Source: Treponema sp. JC4
GTDB taxonomy: Bacteria; Spirochaetota; Spirochaetia; Treponematales; Treponemataceae
DNA: 64,000 nucleotides
Reading direction: 5' to 3'
Assembly: GCF_000260795.1 (NCBI RefSeq)
Contig: NZ_AJGU01000010.1
Span: 1-64,000 of the forward strand
Each line of letters begins with the position of its first letter. Position 1 is the stretch's first letter. Positions 48,230-58,029 of this stretch are shown one piece after another. A program made the position numbers and the translations under genes. The notes under the pieces were generated by a model. That model saw nothing but the letters and a program-made list of their open reading frames with translations, did not search any database and had not been told where the DNA came from.

Positions 48230-50989
48230 TTAGTAGTTTGTAGCCTTTTTAATTGCCTTTACAGTGTAGCTGTATTTGTGGTCATTGATTGTAAATACTG
48301 CTGTATCTCCAACCTTTTTATTCATAATTGCGTTTCCAAACGGTGACATGTAAGAAATAACGTTGTTGTCTGGATCTGATTCCCAAGGTCCAAGAATTGT
48401 AAATACTTCGTCTTTTCCAGAGTCGCTGTTTGTAAGAGTTACAACTGTTGCGAATGAAACAACAGAAGTTGTAGAAGTTGTAGGGTCGAAAATTACAGCG
48501 CGTGCAATTTCTGACTGCAAATTCTGAACTTTAAGAGTAAGCATGTGCTGCTGTTCGCGTGCTGCCTTATATTCAGCGTTTTCTTTCAAGTCGCCCTTAG
48601 CGCGTGCTTCTGCAACGTCCTTAGCGTTTTCTGGAAGAAGTACGTTCTGGATATTGTCAAGTTCAGCCTTCTTTTCTTCAAGTTTCTTAGCTGTAACCAG
48701 CATACCCTTAGCCTGCTCTGAAGATTTTTCTTCAGATACGCGGAATTTGAAGTCTGGGTATTTTTCAAGAATCTTGTTACGAGTCTGAGACTTAGCTGTA
48801 GGGTCGTCAAACGGTGTATCATCAATAAGTGTGTACATCTTAACAACAAGGCTTTCGTCTCCGCTGAACATAAACTTAAAGAGTGCATCGTCTTTGAAGA
48901 GCAGGGTAGTAGCAGTCTTCTTAATCTTTTTGTTCTCTGTTGAGTGAACGTGGTTAAGAATTTCGCGCTCTGCAAGCTGAATGATGTTAATCAAAGTGAT
49001 GAGCTGTTTTTCGTAGCTTACGCCTGCGTTCTGGTACCATTCTTTATCCTGGCATTCCTTGAACATAAAGAGAACTGCTTCGCGGTAGTCCTTGAACTGT
49101 TCGAAGGCAACTTTGATGAACTTCTGAACGTCTTCTGTGTAGCCGTCTTTAATAAGAGTGTCCAGCATCTTCATATCAAGTACAGTTGGGAACATTCTGA
49201 TGTACTGTGTCTGCCAGTCTGGAAGAAGTCTGATGCAGCTGATAAAGTCTGCACGAAGACTTGTATTCTTAGTGTCTTTGAGTTCTTCGTAGATTACGCG
49301 AGGATCTTCAATTTTGTTGTAAAGATCTGCAAAGGTTTCGCGTGTCTGGAAAGCGTACTGCTTATCTTCTGTACCGATTCTCTTAACAACAAGGTAAGCT
49401 GCAAGAACCTGCTCGTCAACGCGGCTGATGTTCTTGAGGTAGCTTGTGAAGTATGAGTACATTTCTGCGAAGTAATCGCTTGTGTTATCTGTAATGTCGT
49501 TGTAGAAGAACTTCATCAAGATATCTACGCGGGCAAAGAAAGCTTTCTGAGCCTTGAACTCGTTAGAAAGCTTTTCTTCCGGTGTGATTTCGTTTTCACG
49601 TACTGTGTACATGTTGATATCGTTAGGATCTACGCCGAATTCAGCATTTGATTCAAGAATTTTCTTTGCTTTCTGGTTCCAAGAGGTCCATTCACCTGTA
49701 GAAAGGATTGAAGGAACAAGTTCTGCCTTGATGTGCTTGAAGTCACAGTTATTGTTGTAGCTCTTGATGATTGTTTTAAGAGTCCATTCTGTACCGTACT
49801 TTTCTTTTCCGTCTTCTTTGTAACCCTTAACCATCTTGATAAGGTCATCTTTTGTTTTTGTAGCCTTAAGAACCCAGATGTGGTCTTTTGTAAGAGGTTT
49901 AAGAGCAGTTACAGCCATAGAAAGCTTCATGCTCTTGATTCCAACTACTTTACCAAAGTTGATTTCGATTGAATCACCGTCAAGCTTGCGGATTCTACCA
50001 ACACCCCAGTTGCGGTGGAATACAAAACTTCCCTTATCAAAAGCAATGTGTTTTTCAAAGTCGTTGATAGCTTCGAATACGTTGCGGTAGCTCTGTCCAA
50101 GGTTAGAAGAGCGGATATAGTTTTCAAGCTGTGAGTGACCTTCGTAGCGGCCGCGGTAACATTCAATAATCTGATTGCGGGCCCAGGTATCTTTTGGATC
50201 AACTTCAAGGTTCTGTTTAAGAATGGAAATTGCAATCTTCCATTTTTTGTTTGCTTTATACCATTCGTACAAATCCTGCATGAGGTTTGTAGTTTTTGTT
50301 TCGCCCATAGATTTTGCAATCTTGCGGCGGAGAAGCTGGAAAAAGTCGAATTCAGCTGGCATAAGTTCAATAAGTTTTGTCCAAACTTCTTTTACGCCGT
50401 TATAGTTGTTCTGGTTGATAAAGCGGAGAATTGCCTTTTTGTAGTATTCAATGGCAGTCTTCATCAGAACTTTTTCGTTAGCAGGATCTTCTTTTGAAGC
50501 TGCTTCAAAATGTTCACCCAAAACCTTTGCAAGAACTGCTTCTTCAAAGTCAACTTTTACCAGTGTTGCGTAAATTTCCCAAACCTTGTCCTTTTTGTCA
50601 GGATCTGCAGCGTAGCAGTCTGCAAGAGTTCTGAGGGCAAAGCGGTTTGTGCTGTCATCGTTGAGGATGTCTTCACACAATGATTCAACAACGCTTTCTT
50701 TGTGATTTTTAAGGAAAATGTCTACAAGGGTTTCTAGGTTAGAGTTATCAAGGACACCTTTTTTAAGGTCTGTAATACCACAGATATAAAGAGCGATGAT
50801 GCTGTCTTTTGAGTGAACGAGCTGCTCTTCACAAATAGCATAAATCTGGTCTACGCAGTTTTCATTGTTTGCCTGCTCCAAAATTTTAGCCAGTTCTTTA
50901 ATGTCGCTTTCTTTGTAATTGCTGATAGCGGCTCTTGTCCAAGTTGCTTCTTTAAGCATGTCCTCTACTGACTGAATTAAATCTGCCAT
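48230..50989 (-). CDS. greA: Transcription elongation factor GreA with long spirochaete-type N-terminal extension
   Basis: 919 aa from the ATG at 50989, which has an AGGAG site; an ATG at 51016 is in frame but lacks support. Only the last 150 residues are GreA: coiled coil LEEKKAELDNIQN..., tip motif ARAKGDLKENAEYKAAREQQ with the acidic residues that reach into RNA polymerase, and the C-terminal domain VVTLTNSDSG...VISYMSPFGNAIMNKKVGD. GreA is normally about 158 aa. The first 750 residues are helical repeats of the TPR/HAT kind plus a CarD-like FHRNWGVGRIRKLDGDSIEINF segment (about 345-370). This fusion is a known spirochaete feature. Confidence 0.93.
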   Translation of the reverse strand: MADLIQSVEDMLKEATWTRAAISNYKESDIKELAKILEQANNENCVDQIYAICEEQLVHSKDSIIALYICGITDLKKGVLDNSNLETLVDIFLKNHKESVVESLCEDILNDDSTNRFALRTLADCYAADPDKKDKVWEIYATLVKVDFEEAVLAKVLGEHFEAASKEDPANEKVLMKTAIEYYKKAILRFINQNNYNGVKEVWTKLIELMPAEFDFFQLLRRKIAKSMGETKTTNLMQDLYEWYKANKKWKIAISILKQNLEVDPKDTWARNQIIECYRGRYEGHSQLENYIRSSNLGQSYRNVFEAINDFEKHIAFDKGSFVFHRNWGVGRIRKLDGDSIEINFGKVVGIKSMKLSMAVTALKPLTKDHIWVLKATKTKDDLIKMVKGYKEDGKEKYGTEWTLKTIIKSYNNNCDFKHIKAELVPSILSTGEWTSWNQKAKKILESNAEFGVDPNDINMYTVRENEITPEEKLSNEFKAQKAFFARVDILMKFFYNDITDNTSDYFAEMYSYFTSYLKNISRVDEQVLAAYLVVKRIGTEDKQYAFQTRETFADLYNKIEDPRVIYEELKDTKNTSLRADFISCIRLLPDWQTQYIRMFPTVLDMKMLDTLIKDGYTEDVQKFIKVAFEQFKDYREAVLFMFKECQDKEWYQNAGVSYEKQLITLINIIQLAEREILNHVHSTENKKIKKTATTLLFKDDALFKFMFSGDESLVVKMYTLIDDTPFDDPTAKSQTRNKILEKYPDFKFRVSEEKSSEQAKGMLVTAKKLEEKKAELDNIQNVLLPENAKDVAEARAKGDLKENAEYKAAREQQHMLTLKVQNLQSEIARAVIFDPTTSTTSVVSFATVVTLTNSDSGKDEVFTILGPWESDPDNNVISYMSPFGNAIMNKKVGDTAVFTINDHKYSYTVKAIKKATNY

Positions 50990-51047
50990 AGTTTTAACTC
51001 CTGTGTAATCCCGCATGGGATTTTATGTGATAAACAAACCCTTGTGT

Positions 51048-51983
51048 TTATTTAATGTACGCTTCGTAAATCGAAGAGTCCAATAATTTAATTTTTAAAA
51101 GAACTTCATTAATTTTGGCGGCACTTTCATTTGTAAGAACGTAGTGGTCAATCAGCCAAAAATAACTGTTCAGCATCTTTGGAACGAGTATTTTTGCATT
51201 ACAGGCAGGATCCTTAAACTCGTTTTCCATTGCATAAATATTTTTCCGAAGCTGGCCTGCTTCCTGTGAATTGAGTTCCCTTTTTACATTGAAAACTCCG
51301 TTCAAAACTCCATAAACCGGAATCCAGTAAAGCTGCTCTTTTTTTTCAAAGCCCTTTTCTCTTGTCTGGGTAATCAGACATTTGATAAGTTCCGAATCCA
51401 GAAAATCAAGTTCAATGAATTCAGGCGCCTTAAAAAAAGCTTCGCGGAACAAAACCTTTCCAACCCTGTCGTCTCCGCAAAGAGAATAACAGTCGGCAAG
51501 TTCTGCAAGAACCGATGCCAGATTAGGATGGGTGTTGTTCGCCTCTGTAAGACAGTTTCTTGCGTTTTCAAAATCCCCAAGCTTTTTGTAGCAGATGCCA
51601 GCCTTTCTGTAGATGTCTGCCCGCTGGAAAGAATCCTTAATTCCGTCAACAATTTTCAAGAAGTGAAAAAGTGCTGAAGAAAAAAATCCCTTCTGAACGG
51701 CAAATAAAACCGGTTCGTAAACAAAAGTTTCGTGGGATATGAAATTCTGAAAAGCCCGCCATTCAGAAAGAATGTTTTCACTCTGAACGTAGGAATCTTC
51801 TGTATCCTCAAGCCTTTTAAGGGCATCAATCCAGAAGATGCAGCACTTGTTGGCATAGGCAACCTCTTTTGATTCAATATCAATTTCAAAGAGATTACTG
51901 ATAACCTTTTGTGCCTGCTCAGGCTGCCCGTCTTCAAAAAGCTGAATGACTTTTTTCAGGCCGGCTTTTGTTTCTGTCTCCAT
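51048..51983 (-). CDS. TPR-repeat protein upstream of greA
   Basis: 311 aa, no signal peptide. It contains TPR-like pairs, clearest in DIYRKAGICYKKLGDFENARNCLTEANNTHPNLASVLAELADCYSLCG (about 140-190). It starts after an AGGATT sequence and precedes greA by 58 bp on the same strand, so co-expression is likely. A cytoplasmic scaffold is possible; no function is assigned. Confidence 0.75.
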   Translation of the reverse strand: METETKAGLKKVIQLFEDGQPEQAQKVISNLFEIDIESKEVAYANKCCIFWIDALKRLEDTEDSYVQSENILSEWRAFQNFISHETFVYEPVLFAVQKGFFSSALFHFLKIVDGIKDSFQRADIYRKAGICYKKLGDFENARNCLTEANNTHPNLASVLAELADCYSLCGDDRVGKVLFREAFFKAPEFIELDFLDSELIKCLITQTREKGFEKKEQLYWIPVYGVLNGVFNVKRELNSQEAGQLRKNIYAMENEFKDPACNAKILVPKMLNSYFWLIDHYVLTNESAAKINEVLLKIKLLDSSIYEAYIK

Positions 51984-52193
51984 AATCCTATAAATTTTAT
52001 TCTACTTGAGAAAAAAAAATTAATCAACTGTAAAAAAGGAAAAAGCGGAGCAAAGTTTATACAGCACAATTGATTATATGTCAATGATAATTTTCAGTTA
52101 TATTTAATTTTTTTTATTTAAGGGGCTTTTTATAAGTGCATAATATAGAAAAACTGTGGATAAACCGGGAAAAAAATATAAAATCATTTTCAA

Positions 52194-52826
52194 ATGAAAA
52201 CTCCTGTATTAGCGCCGTCTCTGCTTTCGGCCGATTTTAGCAGCCTGGAAAGGGCAATTAAGCAGATTGAAGATAATAATGGTTCTGTAGTTCATATCGA
52301 TGTTATGGACGGAGATTTTGTTCCGGAAATTACATACGGTCAGCCGGTTGTGCGTTCAATCCGTAAGCTTACAGAGCTGCCTTTTGATGTTCACCTTATG
52401 ACCTGGCATCCTGAAAATCAGGTAAAGACTTTTGCAGAAGCCGGAGCAGACTGGATTACCTTCCATCTGGAAGCCTGCGTTCACGCCCACAGAATTATCC
52501 AGCAGATTCACGAGCTTGGAAAAAAGGCCGGAGTTTCAATAGTGCCTTCAACCCCGATTTCTTCAATAAAGGAAATCCTTGAATGTGCCGATATTATATT
52601 AGTGATGACCGTAAATCCGGGATACGGCGGTCAGAAACTTATTCCATCTTGTTTAAAAAAGGTGAGTGAGCTTAAAAAGCTTAGGGAAGAAAACAATTAT
52701 AACTATCTGATTTCTGTGGACGGCGGCGTAAATAACGACACCCTTCAGTCTGTGATTGACGCAGGAGCAGATGTGATTGTTTCCGGCTCTTCGTTTTTTA
52801 ACGGCTCTCTAAATTGGAAGGCTTAA
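52194..52826 (+). CDS. rpe: Ribulose-phosphate 3-epimerase
   Basis: 210 aa, a typical Rpe. The TIM-barrel motifs are complete: APSLLSADFSSLE, VVHIDVMDGDFVPEITYG, LPFDVHLMTWHPE, VMTVNPGYGGQKLIPS and SVDGGVNNDTL, including the metal-binding His/Asp set. It interconverts ribulose-5-P and xylulose-5-P. It opens a run of co-directional genes ending at rluB. No strong SD site; the 211-bp upstream region is AT-rich and contains one DnaA-box-like TGTGGATAA at 52155-52163. Confidence 0.94.
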   Translation: MKTPVLAPSLLSADFSSLERAIKQIEDNNGSVVHIDVMDGDFVPEITYGQPVVRSIRKLTELPFDVHLMTWHPENQVKTFAEAGADWITFHLEACVHAHRIIQQIHELGKKAGVSIVPSTPISSIKEILECADIILVMTVNPGYGGQKLIPSCLKKVSELKKLREENNYNYLISVDGGVNNDTLQSVIDAGADVIVSGSSFFNGSLNWKA

Positions 52827-52829
52827 TAG

Positions 52830-53795
52830 ATGAAAAATAGAATCGCAGTAATTGCAGTTTTGGGATTGTCTTTATTTTCAGGTTCTCTGCTTTTCGGGGC
52901 TGCCAGCTCAAGCGGAAGCGGAACTGCTGCTTTTGTAGAAGGCTGTAAGGCTTATTCAGAAGGCGACTGGACAACAGCGGTTTTTATGCTTAAAAAAGCC
53001 GTAGCATACCCTGAAAACTGCAATGCCGATTCTTATTTTATGCTGATTTCTTCGGAAATTAATGCAGGCCAGGATAAGACAGCCCTTGATGACTGTGATT
53101 TTTATCTTGAAAACTATAAAAAATCCGTTTATTACCCTCGCGTTCAGTTTTACAAGGGTAAACTTCTTTTTAATCTTAACGAATACGATAAATCAATCAT
53201 TACTTTAAGCGATTTCTGCCATCAGAATGAAAAAAGCGATTTGTATCCGCTGGCTCTCTTTTACATCGGTGAAGCCCTTTACGCAGGTTACCGCTATGAC
53301 GAAGCCCGCCCGATTTACGAGCGGGTTGTAGAAAACTACCCTGACTGCGCTAAAAAGCCGGATGCCCAGTTTAAACTGGATTCAATCATTCAGCGCCAGA
53401 GGGAAGAAAAGCTTCTCTATCTTTTGAAACAGACCGGCGAAGAATATCTTTCTGCAAAAGAAGATTATGAGCGCCAGCTTAGAATGTATAACCTTGAAGC
53501 AATTGCCCAGACCCGTCAGAAATTAAACGATGTTCAGCAGGAAAATGCAGACCTTCAGCGTCAGGTTCGGGACCTTGAAGGGCAGCTTCAGATGATGAAG
53601 GGATCAAAGGCTTATTCAGCATCTTCCTATAATTCGGTTTCTTATAAAGAAGGTGTAGATGTTCCTAATGCCGAGCCTTTCAACGAAACCCGCGATCAGG
53701 TTCGTCTGCTTCGTAAAAAGGCAATAGATGCCCAGAGACTTCTTTCTGAGCAGAGTGAAGAGAATGAATCTTATGAAAATGAATATGAAGAGTAG
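52830..53795 (+). CDS. Exported TPR protein, YbgF/CpoB-like
   Basis: 321 aa. A signal peptide (about 1-24) is followed by TPR-type helices: AFVEGCKAYSEGDWTTAVFMLKKAV, YYPRVQFYKGKLLFNLNEYDKSI and LALFYIGEALYAGYRYDEARPIYERVVENYPDC. Residues 200-260 form a Gln/Glu-rich coiled coil (QKLNDVQQENADLQRQVRDLEGQ). This resembles Tol-Pal-associated YbgF, with the coiled coil after rather than before the TPRs. It starts 3 nt after rpe and precedes a lipoprotein gene, so an envelope role is likely. Confidence 0.78.
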   Translation: MKNRIAVIAVLGLSLFSGSLLFGAASSSGSGTAAFVEGCKAYSEGDWTTAVFMLKKAVAYPENCNADSYFMLISSEINAGQDKTALDDCDFYLENYKKSVYYPRVQFYKGKLLFNLNEYDKSIITLSDFCHQNEKSDLYPLALFYIGEALYAGYRYDEARPIYERVVENYPDCAKKPDAQFKLDSIIQRQREEKLLYLLKQTGEEYLSAKEDYERQLRMYNLEAIAQTRQKLNDVQQENADLQRQVRDLEGQLQMMKGSKAYSASSYNSVSYKEGVDVPNAEPFNETRDQVRLLRKKAIDAQRLLSEQSEENESYENEYEE

Positions 53796-53802
53796 GAACT
53801 GT

Positions 53803-55110
53803 ATGAAGCTTTTAAAAATACTTGGACTTGCATTACTTTTTTCTCTTTTTGCCTCATGCAAGAGTACTAAGGTAGAGGCTGTTGAGCCTGGCAAACCTGA
53901 AAATGAAATAGAAAGTGAAAATCAGAAGGCTGTTGATTATCCTGTAAGAAAGGATCCTGAATTCTGGTCAGATAATTCCGGAAAGGCTCTTCCAATCAGC
54001 GACGGGCTTGTGGTTCTCCGCTATAAAAAACGTGTAGGAAGCTTTAATATTGCCCTTAGAAATAATGCCGATAAACTTATTCCTGTTTTTTCAACTGCAA
54101 ATGAATTTACTTCAAGTGCCTTTTATTTAAAATCAAACAATAAAATCATCAAGCTGATTAATGACGGAAGCGTAAAATCAGGCTATACAATGAGTGATAA
54201 GGGACTTCGCATTACCTATGCAGTTCCTGATACCGCAGAAGTAATCGTAGAATTTATGGTTTTTCCTTCGGAAGAGGGCCAGCAGTCTGATATGGTAAAG
54301 GTTACTGCAACCGTTACAAACCGTACTACAAGACGCCGGGAACTTGCCCTTAAGGCTGTACTTGATACAATTCTTGGTGAAACAGATGATTATCACTTTT
54401 ATACAAGGGCAAATATCCCTGTAAAAAATGAAGTCCTCTATAAAACAATGGAAAATGAAAAGTGGATTGTAAGCCGTAACCTTAATGCCGCAATGCAGAT
54501 GTTCTTCTACGGCTCAGACTGTACTGCTCCTGAATGCCTTGCCCTTGGAAATTATTCTACCTTTGATAAAAATGAATGGCTGCCTAACATGTACAGCTAC
54601 CGCCAGTTTGATTCGGTTTTTGCCTATAATAACTCTGCCGTAGAAGTTGTTTGGCCGACTTTCAAGCTTAATCCTAACGAAAGCGGAAAGTGTATTTTCT
54701 ATCTTGCCTTTGCAACAGATTCTGATAATCCTAAGGGAGAAAAATATCTTTTCCCACATGAGGAAGAAGAAAACGAAGAAGTTGTGCTTCCTCAGACTTC
54801 AGAAACTCCGCTGGTTACAACAAGAACAATTGAACCTTATGCAGAGCGGGAAGAATATCAGCCTGCTGAGCAGGAAAATAAGCCAAGAATTCAGTTGAAT
54901 CCTCAGCAGAAAAAGAAGGCTACGACTGCAAAAAAACGCAGTCAGCTTGACGCAAATAAATTTTCTAACCAGCAGCTTACTCCGGAATATGTTCAGAATC
55001 TTTTAGACCGCATAATTGCCCTGGAAGAGGATGATGCAACGTTAAATCGTGCAGAAATTTTCCAACTTAACGCAGAACTAGATGCAATTTTAGAGGTTTT
55101 AGGTTTATAA
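53803..55110 (+). CDS. Treponemal-type lipoprotein of unknown function
   Basis: 435 aa from the ATG at 53803, chosen because it opens a lipoprotein signal (FASC) and follows TAGGAAC. Upstream in-frame ATGs overlap the previous gene. The mature domain (about 75-330) is beta-rich (KRVGSFNIALRN, VIVEFMVFPSEEG, KVTATVTNRTTRRRELALKAVLDT), followed by a basic, Gln-rich linker and a helical end (LLDRIIALEEDDATLNRAEIFQLNAELDAIL). No family is recognised. It lies in an envelope-gene run. Confidence 0.7.
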   Translation: MKLLKILGLALLFSLFASCKSTKVEAVEPGKPENEIESENQKAVDYPVRKDPEFWSDNSGKALPISDGLVVLRYKKRVGSFNIALRNNADKLIPVFSTANEFTSSAFYLKSNNKIIKLINDGSVKSGYTMSDKGLRITYAVPDTAEVIVEFMVFPSEEGQQSDMVKVTATVTNRTTRRRELALKAVLDTILGETDDYHFYTRANIPVKNEVLYKTMENEKWIVSRNLNAAMQMFFYGSDCTAPECLALGNYSTFDKNEWLPNMYSYRQFDSVFAYNNSAVEVVWPTFKLNPNESGKCIFYLAFATDSDNPKGEKYLFPHEEEENEEVVLPQTSETPLVTTRTIEPYAEREEYQPAEQENKPRIQLNPQQKKKATTAKKRSQLDANKFSNQQLTPEYVQNLLDRIIALEEDDATLNRAEIFQLNAELDAILEVLGL

Positions 55111-55120
55111 TATCTGAGTT

Positions 55121-56215
55121 ATGCGTCAGGATACTCTTACAGTTGCATGGAAGTATATGAGCCGCCGTCGTTTTTCTACGGCAATCAAGCTTTTGGAAGA
55201 CAAGGCGGACACCTATCAGGAACATTTTGATTACTATTTAGAGCTCGGAATTGCCTGTCTTTACATAGGTGATATAGGGGCTGCCTCATCATATTTTCAG
55301 CATGCAAGACGCTTAAAGATGACAGATTCAAACCTGCTTTTAGGACAGGCTGCAATCTTCTTGCGCCGCGGCGAAACAGACCGTGCCCTTCAGTATTATC
55401 TTGAAATTAAGGAAAATGACCCTCAGAATAAAACTGCCGGCGAGGCAATTGAGTTTGTCCGCACTCATGGTGATTATGATACAATCTGCCGCTGGGTAGA
55501 TACCGGCCGCATAGAACAGTTTTATCCTCCTCTTGGAGTAAATACCGACAGGGTCTGGGGAATAGTCCTTCCTCTTGCGGCCTGCCTTCTTGGCTGTGCC
55601 CTCTTTTTTGTACTCTTTCCGGGGCGAAAACCTTATACTCCTTCCCGTGCAGATTTAGGAGCTCTTGAGCTGTCTGATGAAGAAAAAAAAGACGCAAGGG
55701 AAAGTGATTTATCCGGCCAGACCTATCAGTTTATTTTGTCTGATAAGGAAATTGCAAAAACTTATTCGGCCGCAATTCAGTATTTTAACGAACACCGCGA
55801 TAATGCTTCTCAAATTGAAGTAAACCGCCTTGTAAACTCAAATGCTTCTTCTGCAATCAAACAGAAGGCTCATGTTCTTTCAACTTATTTTGAAATTCCA
55901 GATTTTGATACCATTAAGGATATTCCCGATTTTGCTTCGGTAAAAGAAAATCCTTCCCTTTATGATGACTGCTGGGTAAGCTGGGGCGGAAAGGTTTCTA
56001 ACGCAAACACCTATGAGGACGGCTCTTATTCCTGCGATTTTATCATTGGTGATGAACAGCTTCGCCACTACGAAGGAACCGTTCTTGTCCGCTTTGAAGT
56101 TGTCCCTAATGTAGAAAGCGACCAGTACGTTAAGATTTTAGGCCAGCTGGAAGTTTCAGGCGGCACTGTTACCGTAAAGGGACGCTCGCTTTATCAGACT
56201 GTAAGAAAATTATAA
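55121..56215 (+). CDS. TPR protein with one membrane helix
   Basis: 364 aa. The N-terminal 120 residues are TPR repeats (WKYMSRRRFSTAIKLLEDKA, YYLELGIACLYIGDIGAASSYFQHARRL, QAAIFLRRGETDRALQYYLEI). A membrane helix lies at about 146-166 (IVLPLAACLLGCALFFVLF). The C-terminal half is a periplasmic region with a beta-rich OB-like end (SWGGKVSNANTYEDGSYSCDFIIGDE...VRFEVVPNV...YVKILGQLEV). TATAAT occurs 9 nt before the ATG without an SD site. Role unknown. Confidence 0.72.
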   Translation: MRQDTLTVAWKYMSRRRFSTAIKLLEDKADTYQEHFDYYLELGIACLYIGDIGAASSYFQHARRLKMTDSNLLLGQAAIFLRRGETDRALQYYLEIKENDPQNKTAGEAIEFVRTHGDYDTICRWVDTGRIEQFYPPLGVNTDRVWGIVLPLAACLLGCALFFVLFPGRKPYTPSRADLGALELSDEEKKDARESDLSGQTYQFILSDKEIAKTYSAAIQYFNEHRDNASQIEVNRLVNSNASSAIKQKAHVLSTYFEIPDFDTIKDIPDFASVKENPSLYDDCWVSWGGKVSNANTYEDGSYSCDFIIGDEQLRHYEGTVLVRFEVVPNVESDQYVKILGQLEVSGGTVTVKGRSLYQTVRKL

Positions 56216-56337
56216 CCTACTTGTCTTAATACTTGTAATTTATATAATTTTTCTGTAAATTTGTTAAAAATTTTTGTAAATTTTTGTCAAAACGTGAAAA
56301 TCAAAGCCATATTATATACAGGGAGGAAGGTGGCTAA

Positions 56338-57471
56338 ATGTCAGTAAATACAAACGCTCCGATGGATAATGCGGAGAAAATGAAGGCTCTGGAGGCGGCT
56401 CGTCTTCAGATTGAAAAACAGTTCGGGCAGGGCGCAATCATGAAGCTTGGCGACAAGGCTAATGCTTCTGGTATTGATGTTGTTCCGTCTGGTTCCATTC
56501 TTCTTGATGAGGCTTTGGGAATCGGTGGTTACCCTCGCGGACGAATTATTGAAATGTATGGTCCTGAAAGTTCGGGAAAAACAACTCTTGCTTTGCACGC
56601 AATTGCAGAAGCTCAGAAACTTGGCGGTGTTGCAGCCTTTGTTGATGCAGAACACGCTCTGGACCCTGTTTATGCAAAAAATCTTGGCGTAAATATTGAT
56701 GAACTCTGGGTAAGCCAGCCAGATACTGGTGAGCAGGCTCTTGAAATTACAGAAAATCTTGTACGTTCAGGTGCCGTTGATGTAATCGTAGTAGACTCTG
56801 TTGCAGCCCTTACACCGGAAAAAGAAATTGAAGGTGAAATGGGTGATGCTGTTATGGGTATGCAGGCCCGCCTTATGAGCCAGGCTTTGCGTAAACTTAC
56901 AGCAATCATCGGAAAATCAAATTGTATCGTAATCTTTATCAACCAGATTCGTATGAAGATTGGCGTTATGTTCGGTAACCCTGAAACTACAACCGGTGGA
57001 CAGGCTTTGAAGTTCTATTCTTCTGTTCGTCTTGAAATCCGCCGTATCGAAACAATCGACGGAAAAGGTGATGATGATGCAATCGGAAACCGCGTACGCG
57101 TAAAGGTTGTTAAGAATAAGGTTGCGCCTCCATTCAGAAAGTGCGAACTCGACATTTACTTTGGAAAGGGTATTAACGCAACTGCATCGCTTCTTGATTC
57201 TGCCGTAAAACACGGAATCGTTGATAAACGCGGTGCCTGGTACACAATGGGTGAAGATAAAATTGGTCAGGGTAAGGAAAATTCTGTTGCCTTTATTGAA
57301 TCTCATCCAGAAATTGCTGCTCAGATTGAAGAAAAAATCCGTGCAGAAGTTTTCCCGGGACAGGTTCTTAAAAATAAGGACGGCACTCCGGTAGATACAG
57401 CTGCAAAGGCTAAAAAGACTGCAAAGAAGGCAGACGACGCAGCTGCTTCAGCACAGGAAGGATTATTCTAA
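56338..57471 (+). CDS. recA: Recombinase RecA
   Basis: 377 aa. Walker A GPESSGKT is at 75-82, and [15 protein letters not shown], the L2-region [40 protein letters not shown], and the C-terminal domain are complete. The tail (about 350-377) is rich in Ala, Lys and Asp. It catalyses strand exchange and SOS autocleavage. A GGGAGGAAGG site precedes the ATG. No SOS box I can recognise lies upstream (56216-56337, AT-rich). The window's recX (8160) is remote. Confidence 0.98.
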   Translation: MSVNTNAPMDNAEKMKALEAARLQIEKQFGQGAIMKLGDKANASGIDVVPSGSILLDEALGIGGYPRGRIIEMYGPESSGKTTLALHAIAEAQKLGGVAAFVDAEHALDPVYAKNLGVNIDELWVSQPDTGEQALEITENLVRSGAVDVIVVDSVAALTPEKEIEGEMGDAVMGMQARLMSQALRKLTAIIGKSNCIVIFINQIRMKIGVMFGNPETTTGGQALKFYSSVRLEIRRIETIDGKGDDDAIGNRVRVKVVKNKVAPPFRKCELDIYFGKGINATASLLDSAVKHGIVDKRGAWYTMGEDKIGQGKENSVAFIESHPEIAAQIEEKIRAEVFPGQVLKNKDGTPVDTAAKAKKTAKKADDAAASAQEGLF

Positions 57472-58029
57472 TTGAAACGCGTTTTACTGGGACTTGGATC
57501 AAATAAAAGTTTCGCTGGAAAAACTCCGCTTGAACTCTTGAGCGGAGCCGAGAAACGTTTGTCTTCAGTCCTTGTAAACGCAAAATTTTCTTCTGTTTAC
57601 AGAACCCGCGCCATGTATGTAGAAAATCAGGATGATTTTTATAATATGACAGCCGTGGGCTTTGTAGCTGATGAAACAAGTCCTGAAAAACTTTTAAAAA
57701 CAACACAGAAAATCGAAGCGGAATTTGGACGTGACCGTTCAAAAGAAATCCGCTTTGGTCCCCGCTCGCTTGATATAGACATCGAACTTTTTGGCGATGA
57801 AAAAATAGATACTCCAGATCTCCAGATTCCGCACCCGCGTGTAAAAGAACGTGCATTTGTGCTCGTTCCAGCTATTGAGATTTTGGATCAATCTTCCGAT
57901 AAATCAATAAGGGATGAATTTATTTCATCTCCGGCTCTCCAGAATACAGCTGATATTGAAAAACTGGGGAGTCTTGACCTTTTATTGGGAAAACAGGCGG
58001 TGCGGAATGGAAGAAAATCAGAATTCTAA
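57472..58029 (+). CDS. folK: 2-amino-4-hydroxy-6-hydroxymethyldihydropteridine pyrophosphokinase
   Basis: 185 aa. It begins at TTG directly after the recA stop, and GLGSNKS follows at once, as expected for FolK; the GGAAGGAT within the recA end can serve as ribosome site. FolK motifs are present: VYRTRAMYVENQDDFYNM, FGRDRSKEIRFGPRSLDIDIELFG and IPHPRVKERAFVLVPAIE. It transfers pyrophosphate from ATP to the pterin in folate synthesis. It overlaps scpA by 23 bp. Confidence 0.93.
   Translation: MKRVLLGLGSNKSFAGKTPLELLSGAEKRLSSVLVNAKFSSVYRTRAMYVENQDDFYNMTAVGFVADETSPEKLLKTTQKIEAEFGRDRSKEIRFGPRSLDIDIELFGDEKIDTPDLQIPHPRVKERAFVLVPAIEILDQSSDKSIRDEFISSPALQNTADIEKLGSLDLLLGKQAVRNGRKSEF

Noticed and set aside
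52155-52163. DnaA box TGTGGATAA upstream of rpe
   Set aside because: A single box without clustering, dnaA/dnaN or a clear AT-rich unwinding region is no origin.
56216-56337. LexA/SOS box before recA
   Set aside because: No palindrome of known SOS-box type could be recognised in the AT-rich leader.
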